Source of the DNA: Acanthochlamys bracteata
Lineage: Eukaryota; Streptophyta; Magnoliopsida; Pandanales; Velloziaceae
Assembly: GCA_019914995.1 (NCBI GenBank)
Contig: CM034127.1
Coordinates: forward strand, 10,788,001-10,852,000
Direction of reading: 5' to 3'
Length of the DNA: 64,000 bases
Shown here one piece after another: positions 36,694 through 49,100 of this stretch. Positions within the stretch are counted from its first letter, which is position 1. Each line of letters starts with the position of its first letter. The position numbers were made by a program, and so were the translations under genes. A model generated the notes under the pieces. That model was given only the letters and a program-made list of their open reading frames with translations, was not told where the DNA came from and did not search any database.

Positions 36694-37520
36694 GTGTGGT
36701 CATTTAGGTTGGTCGGTTAATAATCGGATCAAATTAATTCAATTTTATTCCTACTCGTGAATTTATATGGATTAAAATTATCAACCATAATCAACCTATT
36801 TAATAAATCATATTTGGGCTGAACTATTTAATAATTAAAATTATTAGTTTTTAATTTTATATTTTTAAGTTTGACTGAAATTATAAAATCAGTTAAAATG
36901 AATATGGTTATGTGCACGATGCTTTTGGTGAAAAGATATGGTGAGTGTATGTCAAAATGTACATTTCTTAATATCTTCATCAATCCTTATAATGTTCCAA
37001 GATATTTTTCTTTTTATTTTTTAAAAATATATGGTGACAGCTGAATTTATGAATTATAAATATATAGTAATACTTTCGATAAAAATTTTGATAAACATAG
37101 CTAAATGACAAAATTTTAATAAAAGTTTTTATACAAAATTCAAATTCGTTATTAAAAAAATATCTATATAGTAATATTTTCGATAATATTAAATTTGTAG
37201 TTTACACTATTTTACTAAGACGTAAAAGTAAACGATTATAAATATAATATAATTAATAATTTATAAATTATTATTAAAAATTTTGTTGTCAAAATTTTAT
37301 TATACGGTAAAAAAAATCAGAAAAGAGTTTTTTAAAAACTGACAATTTAGATTAGTGGATCAATTTCAAACTCGAATCGATCTATTTAATAATTATATCA
37401 AAATTATTTAATCCTAATGTAATCTATATATTTATATATGTCATATATTTTAATCTTCATCCGAACTGAATGAATCAATTTCGGATTAAAATTTTGAATC
37501 GAATTATATATTACCACTTC
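36694..37520 (+). mobile_element. Dispersed repeat family, copy A (probable non-autonomous DNA transposon)
   Basis: Homologous, in inverted orientation, to 56264-57120. Shared phrases occur in the same order after reverse-complementing: a 'cttttggtgaaaagatatgg'-like block, 'gtcaaaatgtacatt', 'atagtaatacttt.gataaaaat', 'ttgataaa.ata.ctaa' and 'aattcgttattaaa'. Outer edges resemble each other inverted (a GTGGT.AT-type tip at both ends), suggesting terminal inverted repeats. No transposase coding. Boundaries are approximate. Confidence 0.6.
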
Positions 37521-37575
37521 TATTGTTATGGCCTTTTTAGCTATGAACGAAGTCATGAGTAACTAACATCTTTTA

Positions 37576-38303
37576 GGGTATGTTTGAATTGTGGTTATTG
37601 ATGATAAATGGTGGTGATAGTGAAGCATTTCATCATGTTAATTATATTTATTTTGATTTCATTAATAGAAGAGAAAGGGGAATTGTTCCCTTTCCTTCAC
37701 CATATTTCATGGTGAAATGTGCACTTACCAAATTGGTGGGTACACTAGTGACAAAGGAGGAAGCAAATTTGCTTCTCCTTTTGTTCTTTTATTATTAATT
37801 TTTTAATTATTTAATATTTATTTCAATTAGATATTTTTAATTAAATATTTGTTTTAATTATGTGTTATTTTTTATTATAATAATTCTAATTTTTATTTTA
37901 TTTAAGTTTAATTGATTTTAGCTGGTAGAAAAAATAATAAGACTATATAATAAAAAATTTTAATTTAAAATTTTATTTAATTTTGTTAAATTATATCAAA
38001 CATTAATAAAAAAATTAAACCAATATAAAAAATTAATCTAAAAATTATATTAATAAAGTTAATTTAAGTTATATTAGTAAAAATTAGATTAATATAAATA
38101 CAAATAATATTTGAATTTTTTATAAAAAATTTACTTTCGTTACTCATTTATTTATGTATCTATTCAAATATAGTTAGGTTGTTACTCTTACTTATATATC
38201 CAAACATTATAAAATTAAATAGTTATTCTTTTTTATTCATCCTCTTATTATTTTTTTAATCTATTTTTTACTTTTATTTCTTAACCATGTACCCAAATAT
38301 AGC
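37576..38303. mobile_element. Tourist-like (PIF/Harbinger-type) non-autonomous element
   Basis: The element starts GGGTATGTTTGAATTG and ends ACCCAAATATAGC. Its last about 22 bp, reverse-complemented, align with its first about 22 bp with roughly three in four bases matching. It is flanked on both sides by TTA (37573-37575 and 38304-38306), the 3-bp target duplication typical of PIF/Harbinger elements. Length is about 728 bp. The only open frame inside (37580-37798) does not look like transposase. Non-autonomous status is inferred. Confidence 0.6.
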
Positions 38304-38980
38304 TTAGATCATGGATTCCCATTTTTCGACAACAACTCAATTAAATAAAAAATACGCAATAATATTTGCTCGATCACATGTTAGGTACTCCCTACTATAT
38401 GACTGCAGATTCAAAATTTAGCCACTAAATTCATTTTTTTAAAACTCATTCTTAATACAAAATTTTTCTATAAAAGAATTTTTTTAAATTAATTTTATCT
38501 ATCAAAAAGTTATTTTTCAAAATTAAGTTTAAATTCACTCTAGTATAAAATAAATATAAAATTTTAATTTTTATTAAATAATTTCAATTTTTAATTTGAA
38601 ATTTATTTTTAGTTTTATAAAAACACAGAAGTTTTATTTTTAACAATATATAGAAAATGAACTCATTTTAAATAATATTATTTCTAAATAATTTATGTTA
38701 TAATAAATATATTTAAAATCTCTTAGTGTGAATATTGGCACGAATGAAAATGTTTCATATGATTCAATACTTACTATAATAATTGAAACAGACTCAACGA
38801 AAAGACTTGAGGGACGTGATCAGGTAATATTATGTGGACTATTGGCGTTAGTTATTCTTTATTTTTTCATTCTAACATTTTATTTTAAATTTCTTTAAAA
38901 TATATAATTATAAATAAATTGTACATCATAAATTTTTATATGTAAATATTTATTTCTTTGTCATTTAAAAAAATTATTTT

Positions 38981-39048
38981 ATGATAATTGAGCATGTTTT
39001 AAAATAATTTTTTTAAAAAAATTGTTTTAAAACATGCTCAATTATCAT
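38981..39048. repeat. 68-bp near-perfect palindrome without a spacer
   Basis: Left arm 38981-39014 begins ATGATAATTGAGCATGTTTT; right arm 39015-39048 ends AAAACATGCTCAATTATCAT. The 34-bp arms are reverse complements at 33 of 34 positions and meet with no loop. Pairing stops abruptly on both outer sides. The origin is unknown: a minimal fold-back transposon, an inverted-duplication scar, or a hairpin RNA source are all possible. Confidence 0.95.
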
Positions 39049-39636
39049 CTGGGATTTGATTGAATTTGTTGCAGTTGCAAGCTGGTTGGCTTCTGCTTTT
39101 AATTAGGCCGGCCCACTTCTCTGAAAATGCAATGTTCTTTTGCTAAGCGGTGGGTTACTTTTTTTCCTGTTTTATGAAACATTATTATTATGTAGTACTG
39201 AGTAGTTGGTAGGCTTTGCCGTTGTTGCATCTTCAAAATATAACAAGAAAACAGAGATCTTTGTGGATTTATATGAAACAAATTAATTCCAAGTATGTTA
39301 GGTAAGAAGGAAGTAGAAACTCACTGTCGTGTTCGTTGAGATAGGGTATAGGTGATTGAGATTTTTCAGTACGCAAGTAAGATACCTTCCTTTAATCTAA
39401 CCATCTATACCTTCTTCAAACTCTCATCGATCTCTAGCATCGATCAATGCTTTCAAACCTATTATTAGTTTCTTTCAAGTAGTTTGACAATTTTTAATCT
39501 ACTTAATTCCCACTTGATATTTATTATCTCATTCTTTGGATCAATGGCGATTTTAATAGTTTTAATCTACTTAATTTGCCTGACTGATTTACGTATATTG
39601 TCTGGAATCCCTAAGTTTATACACCCTTGCAACAAA

Positions 39637-39672
39637 CCCCCCCCCCCCAAAAAAAAAAAAAAAAAAAAAAAA
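39637..39672. repeat. C12/A24 homopolymer junction
   Basis: A run of twelve C (39637-39648) passes directly into a run of twenty-four A (39649-39672). Such tracts are prone to length error in sequencing, so exact counts should be treated with care. Confidence 0.9.
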
Positions 39673-42440
39673 GAATCAACAGGGATAGTAGGTGAACGAA
39701 TTTGCGATGAGATTTAAAAAAGAAACACTGAAACTCTTAAACTAGTTTGAAGTAGCTTTGATATAAATTTTTTTAAAAGCAAATAATGAACAGTAACGTT
39801 ACTGCAACGTGAGTTTCACTCGAATAATAATTTTTGGGTACCACAGAACATGTAATGCAGCCAATTAATATTAATAATTTGCATAGCATTATTAACTCAA
39901 TAACCAAATCCAGCCAGATCACCTTAATATATATAAGGCTTATACCTACAATGAACAGTAAAACAATTAATAGGAGCATTTAATTTCCTTTGTTTTAATT
40001 GATCAATCAATAGATTTTTTGATGATTGCTTAAAGAGAGCAATTAAAAGGCATGACAAAATTGAAATATATTTGATTGTAAACGACGAGATCAATAATTT
40101 GAAGAAAAAATCTCTGATCTTAATTGGATCTCAGTAGCTGTAATATGGGTATGGTCCTTAATTTGAGAGATAAGAAGGAAGGATTTATGAGAAAAGAGGA
40201 AGGAAAAAAATCTGAGGGAAAGAAAATTTTCAAGCAAGTTAGGCATCAACAAAAATGCATATCTAAATTCAATTACCTCCATATAATTAATAAAAAAGCA
40301 AGTAGATAGACGTTATGTATGTCTATGTACATTATTTATGCCAAAATATTGAGTTTCATCGTTTTTTAGGTATTTTTCATGATACTATTATCCTAAGAAT
40401 GAAAACAACATTTTCAAAAAAATTATTTTGTTGATAAGACTTAGTTGAAGCTTATTGACTAAGGATGTGTTCCTTCTGTTTCTGAAAATGACTTTTATTA
40501 GTCAAAATATTATTATCAAAATTTTTTTGATATAAATTTTTATAAATTTATTTTTAATTAAAAAATCTATTTCTATAGAAGATACATTTTAAGTGTACGA
40601 ATAATTTAGTGATCTTTTGCTGATAGTAACTGCAGATATATTTGACGGTACTTATTAATACTTATTAAAATTTTATTAAATATTTATTTTTTAGTATATT
40701 TTTTAATAAAACTTTTAAAATTTTTTAATAATATATATTATACATTATACATATTTAATTACTATTATTTTTAAAATAAAAAATAAGTTTACATTTTATA
40801 AAATTTTAAAATAAAATTGTTTATAATTTTTTATTTAAGCACTCCCAAATGCTTCATCATCAACGTTTGAAAATTGCCAAATAAAACATAAATAATCGGG
40901 TATAATTACAAAATTTATAATAAGTTCCACAGATTCAAAATGCAGTCCAGCTATATTGATGTTAAATTTTGAGACAAGAACAAAAAAAGAATACAGTGAT
41001 TGAAATTTCCTTCCGCGTAAGAAAAGAATATTTGTTATCTCAGATAGTGATACTAAGATTCCAAAATTAAATTGCCAACGAAATAGTTCAACCTTTATCG
41101 AGACCTAACAAATGTTTCTAAGTACCGTCTTTATCCTTTGATTGAATAAGCTCACCAACCCTTACCATATTCAGAAAAAACAAAGAAACTGAAAGTACAT
41201 CAAATAAATTTCATTTCTTGCACAGAATATTAGAGAAACCATATTACAACGCTATGATTGATTTTATAACAGTACAGTTTCACATTCATATGCAGTAGTT
41301 TTTCGTATGAACTACTAGACTTCACAACCTTTAAGTTAATTTTTCGCATGAAAAAATATATTAATAACCGTAAGAAACACGATTGAAAATGTACTCTTTT
41401 TCTATTAACTGATTTTTCAAAATATTATTTTTTAATAAAAAAAATATCCTAAATTTTTTACGTATTCTGGTTCCCGTAAAGTTTCCGAAACGATACACGG
41501 CGGCTGTTTGCGAGCGCTTCTAATTTTTAATTTTTTTTGCTTATAATTTTTTAAAATTATAAATAATTATATATTATAAAATTATTATTTATAATTTTAT
41601 TTTTTTGAATTAAAAATAATTTATATTTTAAGTAATCTAGATAACCTCATAATAGAGATAACAGCTAAGTCTGACGGATGGATCTAAGATGCGCAATAGT
41701 ATTAAAACTTCAAATTTATTTTGCAACAATTGAAAATCTGAAAGGCGTTTTAAATTTGACCAACAATTAAATGGGTGCCTTGTAATTAACCCAAACACAT
41801 ATCTTTGTCATATCATTACCACTTCATTTCATTGAAGAGTGAATAATGCTAAACTAATTTTGACAAAAAAATTTTCTATATTACTGTAAGATATTTCTAT
41901 CTGCCTAGAACTTGAAAGTCTCAATAGCCCAAAGAAATTTATATTGACCACAGCATCACAACAAACACGTTGTATATCTATACTTCATCAAACCTAATCT
42001 TCTTCTTTTCTCTTGTTATGTTAATTAACTCCGGCTGTCATAGATGCTTCAAACATTAATTAATAAAGAAAAGAAATTTTCAATCTATTAGCGTTTTGTG
42101 TTTCTAATTAAGTAGACTTCACTGAAACACCAGCGTGGCAATGGAACCTAACATATGGCTCTTGAAAATCTATCATACTTCATCCTGCATCCTAGCTATT
42201 TGACATCCCAACATTTTATTATTTTTTTAGAAACTCATTTTTAAATTATTTTCTGTCAAGGAAACGAACCAAAGTATTACTTAATTATTGTAATTAATGG
42301 GAACCCAAGAAATGGACTTGTGGAAAATTTTGCACTTGGACGAAAAAACAGTCTTCTTCCAGCTAGCAACAACTGTTTAAAAAACTAATATTAAATTAGT
42401 GATATCAGCATGATTAGTGAATAGTGACTGAGATCACTAG

Positions 42441-42450
42441 CTATATAAAG
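42441..42450 (+). promoter_or_regulatory. TATA box of the extensin gene
   Basis: CTATATAAAG lies 95 bp upstream of the extensin start codon, an ideal place for a plant core promoter with a short leader. Confidence 0.8.
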
Positions 42451-42544
42451 GCCCCTTATGTTCCCATGCAATAACCATCATCAAACTCTTGATCACTTCA
42501 TTTCTTCTTGTTTAGCTCTGCTTGCAGAAAGTAATTAAGTGACC

Positions 42545-43471
42545 ATGGCAGGCGCTCAAATGCCGCGCCAACTCTTGGCTTATGCAATCTGCATGATCTT
42601 TGTCTCTGTAGTAGCAGCTCAAGACAAGCATTACGCTTACTCGTCTCCACCGCCACCGTACCATTACAAGTCCCCTCCGCCGCCTTCACCCTCACCACCA
42701 CCACCCTACCATTACAAGTCTCCGCCTCCGCCTCCGCCCAAGAAATCTCCTACTCCTCCCTATCACTACACTTCCCCGCCTCCTCCAAAGAAGTCCCCTC
42801 CTCCTCCGTACCACTATACATCTCCGCCTCCGCCAAAGAAGTCTCCTCCTCCTCCCTACCACTATGTTTCTCCCCCTCCTCCAAAGAAGTCTCCTCCTCC
42901 TCCTTATCACTACACTTCCCCCCCTCCGCCAAAGAAGTCCCCTCATCCTCCGTACCACTATGTTTCTCCACCTCCTCCTAAGAAGTCTCCTCCTCCTCCG
43001 TACCACTATACATCTCCGCCTCCGCCAAAGAAGTCTCCTCCTCCTCCTTATCACTACACTTCCCCGCCTCCGCCAAAGAAGTCCCCTCATCCTCCCTACC
43101 ACTATATTTCTCCACCTCCGCCAAAGAAGTCTCCTCCTCCTCCCTACCACTATGTTTCTCCCCCTCCGCCAAAGAAGTCTCCTCCTCCTCCTTATCACTA
43201 CACTTCCCCGCCTCCGCCAAAGAAGTCCCCTCATCCTCCGTACCACTATGTTTCTCCTCCTCCTCCAAAGAAGTCTCCTCCTCCTCCTTACCACTATACA
43301 TCTCCGCCTCCGCCAAAGAAGTCTCCTCCTCCTCCCTACCACTATATTTCTCCACCTCCTCCAAAGAAGTCTCCTCCTCCTCCTTACCACTATGTTTCTC
43401 CACCTCCTCCGAAGAAGTCTCCTCCTCCGCCATACTATTACAAATCTCCGCCTCCTCCGACGCACTACTAA
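42545..43471 (+). CDS. EXT: Extensin, SP4/YHY-repeat hydroxyproline-rich cell-wall glycoprotein
   Basis: Structural glycoprotein of the plant wall. The prolines in SPPPP are hydroxylated and arabinosylated, and the Tyr-His-Tyr motifs form isodityrosine cross-links. This is a single exon of 308 residues. I start it at the ATG at 42545, since only a GTG lies upstream in frame. The hydrophobic signal peptide (MAGAQMPRQLLAYAICMIFV) likely ends after Ala25. The mature chain is almost entirely a 16-residue repeat of the form SPPPPKKSPPPP-YHY plus T, V or I, with 16 YHY motifs and a terminal YYY, ending PPPTHY. Every third unit in part of the array carries SPHPP instead of SPPPP, giving a 144-bp higher-order period. 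The Lys pairs make it basic, as is usual for extensins. TATA box is 95 bp upstream. Long open frames on the other strand and frame are by-products of the repeat. Confidence 0.96.
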   Translation: MAGAQMPRQLLAYAICMIFVSVVAAQDKHYAYSSPPPPYHYKSPPPPSPSPPPPYHYKSPPPPPPKKSPTPPYHYTSPPPPKKSPPPPYHYTSPPPPKKSPPPPYHYVSPPPPKKSPPPPYHYTSPPPPKKSPHPPYHYVSPPPPKKSPPPPYHYTSPPPPKKSPPPPYHYTSPPPPKKSPHPPYHYISPPPPKKSPPPPYHYVSPPPPKKSPPPPYHYTSPPPPKKSPHPPYHYVSPPPPKKSPPPPYHYTSPPPPKKSPPPPYHYISPPPPKKSPPPPYHYVSPPPPKKSPPPPYYYKSPPPPTHY

Positions 43472-46107
43472 ACTTAAATTGAGAGAGGCATGCAAATAAA
43501 ATGTTCGTGGAGGATGGCATGTTTCTTCCTCTACGTGCGGTGTTTTTTCTTTAATTTCATGCACTACTTTATGTACATGTTACAATTAATATTATTACTT
43601 CTATCGTTGGACAGGAATAAGTTGATAGCAACACTCGGTTCAGTGATAGGTCATAGACAAAAGAGACGACACTTCAGCTGCCTGCAGAGGATGAAATTGT
43701 TAATTGAGTTGGCAAATGATGCGTGAGCTCTTTATTTATGTTTTCTATATATCTGTATGTTTGCTTAAGTTGTTCTGAAATAAACGATTGTAAGTTTCAT
43801 ATACAATAATAATCTAAGTGTAACCTTTTATATATTTTCTAGACTGAGCTCTATATAGTGCTTTTTATTTGAATACATATAAGCGTTTGTCTGAATAAAC
43901 TTAAACAAAGCTATTAGTATAATCGTTGTAAGCTCCTAAGACTCTGGCAGTTCAGAACTTGGTGCATGATCGAACTTTATAAAGTCACTCATATTAATCC
44001 AGTTTACAGGTTATGAAAAACAATTTGGCGTACAATAACGGAAAGGTCCCATTCAGTCGCAATCTTGTAAGCAGCGTCCAGATAGTACGTACTCTTTGAG
44101 TCTTTCTATACGGTTCAAAAACAAGGATTTATTAAAAGAAGAAAGGACTACCTATCGCATCCGAAGGACTACTTACCACATTGAATAGAAAATATATGTA
44201 TTATGGCATTCTCAAATGCTTATAAAATAAATTTTTTTAAAATAAAATATGTTTTTGTTTTTTAATAAATAAATTTTATTTTTTTTATTTAAAAAAAAAC
44301 GTAATAAAAAAATTTTACTACGTATATTCTTAAATTTACTAAATATTTATAAAATATATATTAAAAAAATTAAAAAATAACTTTTAAAAAATGTTTTTCC
44401 AAACGCATCCTCCATGATGAGTCGTGTTTTTGAAGTGCAATTATGTTTATCAACTGCCAAAATTGTTAGAAGGTTTCCACTCTCACCGACTCTCTGAAAG
44501 AATTTTTAAGAGCGTCTAAATAAATATTTTCATAATAAAATTTATTTATCATTTTTAAAACTAAATTTTTTTTAATTAAAAAAAATTACATATATACACC
44601 TCATATAATTTATATATTTTTTTAAATTAAAAAAATTTAAAAATATTATAAAACATTTAGTAAAAACTATAAAAAAATTTAAAACTAAAAATAATATTAT
44701 AATTACTACCGAACGCCTCTTATATATTGGAAGGAGCAGCGTTACCAATTAACTTTCAAAGCCTGTCGTCGTTTAGTGAGCTTTCCCTTAAAGCCTCTAT
44801 TTAACCTTTCCTTATAGACTGTAGGTCTTCAACTAACCTATATCATCCCATGTTTGAACTGTTTCAGCTCGAAGTTTTAGTTTTTTACTGCAAATAGGTC
44901 AAGAATGCCTAACATCTACCTTACATAAGATAGAGAAGCCTACTAATGTAGAGTAGTAGAACGCTAGAGTCCCTGTTATTCAACTGTTGCTTTCAGTTAT
45001 CAACTTCCTTTTGTATTTTCATGATACATCCAACAAGACAGATAGATAGCGTAGGTGACTTATTGAATCATACTCAACTACTCATGCAGCCACTGGATAG
45101 TAACATGTTACCTCACTATCACTATCACAATAGTTTTCCTGCATGTAATACATAACAGATTAACAGTACGCAAAGAAGCATTGTCCTCGCGAAATCATTG
45201 TACCATAGCCCAAAATAGACCGTTTAGTTCGTTTCTTCCAGTCATTAGTGGGACGACTATAACACTGGAATATTTGTCTATGGCGCACAATATTAGTAGC
45301 TTAATTAGCTTTTCCTTACTTAAAACTACACGGAAGAAAAAATGAACACGCATACATATAGTACAGATGCGTTATTATGAGCAGGTTGAATTGGTCCGCG
45401 TCCCCAACGTTCGTTTTGGTCCATCGTTGTTTTCTTTGTTTGATAGTGAAGTTTTACGTTAACTTAACAAATCATGAAATAGTCCTCCGATCCGGACTAA
45501 TGTTTGAAGTTTTCACACATACTACTACTTCAGCGTAGTTTGTAGACTCATTGTATTCTTGACCATTTTAATTATGAATGCCATCAGTTTAAATCAAACA
45601 GCTGGCAATAACATTTATCTGATAATATCTAATGGCCTACTGAAGAAAGTAGAATCAACACATCTAATCATCACAAAGGAAATAGTAAAAGCACAATGGA
45701 TGCCCAAAAAGCATCACAAGATATGCGCCGAGTGCAAGCAAAATAAAATCATAATCTACAACGAGCACCGACATGCAAGCTGAAAGTTTCACCGTTAGCT
45801 AGATGCATCTACAGGACTGCCACAGCATTTGAGTTTTATGGCTAAGTTTAAAAATTGTAAACTACATTCCGTTTCGTTATGCTCTATAAAGCTGTAATGG
45901 TCTTTCACCTATGGAAACAATATAGGAAAAGAAAAAACGAAAAGTTGAATGAGAAAAACCATGTACAGTTCAACCTGTGTAGTTGACGAATCAGCTCAAA
46001 TTTCTCAAGTTCCAATATGCTAAAACTTTCCATGAGTCAGTTAGGACTCACTCTCCAAGTTAAGAAATGCAGCTGCTTGCTGTGAGATACCCATGTTGGA
46101 GAAGTGG
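43472..46107. other. Spacer between extensin and BIG BROTHER
   Basis: Contains the extensin 3' UTR on the left and the BIG BROTHER 3' UTR on the right. Two AT-rich blocks, about 44206-44412 and 44510-44719, look like miniature transposons. The second begins GAGCGTCT next to TAA and ends GAACGCCTC next to TTA, an imperfect inverted pair. The short open frame at 45559-45783 has no recognisable features. Confidence 0.5.
44510..44719. mobile_element. Possible miniature inverted-repeat element
   Basis: An AT-rich block of about 210 bp with short imperfect terminal inverted repeats (GAGCGTCT at the left; GAACGCCTC at the right, which reads GAGGCGTTC in reverse). Flanks are TAA and TTA, so the target duplication is not exact. 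Weak evidence; it resembles the clearer element at 55586-55844 in size and composition. Confidence 0.3.
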
Positions 46108-49100
46108 CTACTGTTTCTTTGGTTCAGTAGGATGTACTTCAGCAAAGCAGACAGGGCATGCCTGAAATTTACTATAACCATCATTCAAAGAAATGCAAAA
46201 GGTTTTGTGTACTTGCTAGAACAAAATCTAAATCTTGTTAATCACAGTGATATAGCACTTGCCTTGTTTATCCCGAGCCATTTTGAAACACAAGCAGAGT
46301 GGTATGCATGCTTGCAAGGCAGAGTCATCTGACGGTCACCTCTCTTGTAGTCCATCTGGCATATAACACACCTGCAACAAGATGGAAGCACATCACTACT
46401 GGCTGCATGCCTTGGGCAGATCCATGACACAGGGATTCAAAATCCTTGCACACATGGCGGCCCCCTACTGACTAATGTGCAGGCCGCCACCAGGCTTTAG
46501 CCAAAAGATAAAAAAGGCGCCGCATCAGCAGAGATTATGTATCCCAGATTCACAAAGTATCTGCTCTTCTATTCACGTTTCCTAATGACGACGTTCAAGC
46601 ATTTGTACTGTAACGTTATTCTTTTTCATTTGGACATTTCACAACTCGAGTCGAGTCACTTCACTCCAAAAAATGCGCATGAACTAGTTGTAAACCCATC
46701 CAGTTCTAGTAGTTTGCTGCCACACATGCTTAGTTACCACCGAGTTTCTATGGCTACATAAATTGGAAAGTCGAAAAGAACCTCCCTTTACACATATTTA
46801 CCAACAACAGGCAATGACTTGCTCCACACATAGCAAAATGTCAAACACCTAGTTGAGTACATGAAGTGAACTAACTGTCATTGCAAAACCAGATCAGATT
46901 GTTCATTGACCAGTGCCCCTTCATCCTAAGAATGCATGATGTATATGTTATACCTTTAAAATGTAAACTAAGTCCTGGATCATGTACCCATTGTTGAACT
47001 TTGTGAAACCCCTACCGCCTATTTCTCTCTAACACATGAAGATTGTAGCAGACAATCAAAATGTCCCCCTACAACTGGCAGAAAATCACGAACTGCAATT
47101 TGATGCAGAGTGCCAAATATCTCTCCAACATAAATTATAACTAGAAGTATGAACTCTGCATGCACCCAGAAAACCAATAATTGAAATGAGACAGACCCGA
47201 CAAGTTTAAATAACTTGGAAATAGGAAAATCGGATGGCAATATTCTAAGAGCAGACAAAGAAAAACTTACCTCTCACCACGACACTTTTTCCTAGAGAAG
47301 AACCCACATTTATATTTTGAAACAGGAAGCGAAGAGATACGTTCTTGAGAAAGTCCACGACTTTGTGTGCCAACCGCTTCACCCAAGTCCAGTAGTTCCT
47401 GAGAACAAAATTAAAAAACAAACTTCATTCAGTTTCTCAAAAATCTGAATATAGAAATCAAAATCAATTAAAATTGGTGTCACATTGAAACAAATTTCCA
47501 CGACAATGTTATAAGAATTTAAGTATCATTTTTCCATTCACAACAACCAGTAATGTGTACCTGAGTATATATCCCTATAAAAATTTGAAACGATATTTCC
47601 AGTATACATATCTTTGCCTGGTTAAGATTTATGCAAAATTTGATAAACATAACATATGCTTAAATGAAATACTACTTGAGCATCTCAACATGCAAGTGAG
47701 CATTATGGGCCTGTATCAGTAATGGTCCTCACATTACATTTTAGCTACAAAAGTTGAAAGAGGTTAGTAGATTGTAGATATTCCTATATCTTTTGTGACG
47801 GTAAATTGTCAACAGAATTGGCAATTAGTTTAATGGATATATGGCAATACTCCTTGGAAAAGAACTAACTTGATAGCTTTCATATTTTAAGAAGTTGATT
47901 ACCCAACCAGGGTTCATATTCAGCAATAATGGAGAACAAAAACATAAAACAAAAAAACTATCTACATGCAAGTGTACTGATTTGAAAAATTAAGATGTGC
48001 AGCATGTGCGTAAACAAACATGCTAGGAAGAAGCTAGTTAACTATTCGGGGGCAAGTCTAGGACTGAAGACATAATGTAGTCAAGATTCTGTTGTTTAAA
48101 CTGCCATCCGAATAAAGAACCACAATGTCACTATTTTAAGTAACTTTCATTTCTTCATAATATGTTGTCTTCTTCTCAGCTCTTGCTTATATTAGCATGC
48201 TCAATTCACCACTTTCAAGTGAGAACGTCTATCCTACTGTACTCAGAGCATGAGTATAATCTACCAGTGCATGATGTCATGGCATTACAAGATTCTGAAT
48301 CCTTTCTTTATAATGTTGTAGGGAAAAAAAGGTTGAAACTGCAAAATAAGTAAAACTTGAACCTCATAACTCATGTTATCCGGATCTATGTTGTCTTGCC
48401 AAATAGCCTGCAATATATATACAGAAGTCTCAATCCTCGTATCTTTTGAAAGAAAATGCATATTTAAAAGAATTTTGATCACAGAGTAAGTTCCAGTATC
48501 ATAACAAAATAATGGATCACTATAAGGTGAACTAATCATATAGTTTTAGGAATATTAAAACATAACCTTGCGGTGCTAAAACGTTCAAGTGCCAAAAAAT
48601 GGAAGGTGAAGTTATTTACATATCAATAGCGCTCATATAGTTTGTTGTTTGACAAGTAGAATATAGCCTGATCAAGAATTCAGATGAGTATACACAACAG
48701 CATGACAAGGTATGTGCAATATTTGCCTCTTAACTTTACTTATTCGATTATATACCTTCTGTATATGGAACACTAGTAGAAGGCTTCCAAGTGTATTTGA
48801 TTTTAAAGAGAATTCGATTCCGAACCCATGCAGCACATTTTGTTGCAAAATGTCATGTATAATTTTGGAAACAAAGCCTTAATAGCAATTTCCTAGAAGA
48901 ATCACAAATATATTGTGGTACTTTAGAGTTTTCTGAATAAAGTCGCATAAACTAATATACTATAATTCAGATTTCTGCGATTTAACATAAAATCTTCGAC
49001 GTTGAAGTAGAATGAGCTCTAATCTTCTGTAACAAAGAGCTAAGTTTTTGTTGCACTCATCCTTACTATTCTTTCAACCACCCACAACTTCCCTTGCAGT

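Larger units (their letters stand above)
36293..42440. other. Transposon-rich AT-rich spacer
   Basis: No gene is supported. The stretch holds dispersed repeat copy A (36694-37520), a Tourist-like element (37576-38303), the 68-bp palindrome (38981-39048) and a C12/A24 homopolymer pair (39637-39672). The rest is AT-rich and featureless by eye, up to the extensin promoter at its right end. Confidence 0.6.

Noticed and set aside
37580..37798. 72-codon plus-strand frame.
   Set aside because: It lies wholly inside the Tourist-like element, has no transposase-like motif and its codon content follows the AT-rich repeat.
42692..43564. Long open frames on the minus strand and in a second plus frame over the extensin (Arg/Leu-rich and Glu/Ser-rich proteins).
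   Set aside because: They are mirror products of a 48-bp repeat whose length is a multiple of three; composition is absurd for a protein and the extensin frame has a start, signal peptide and TATA box.
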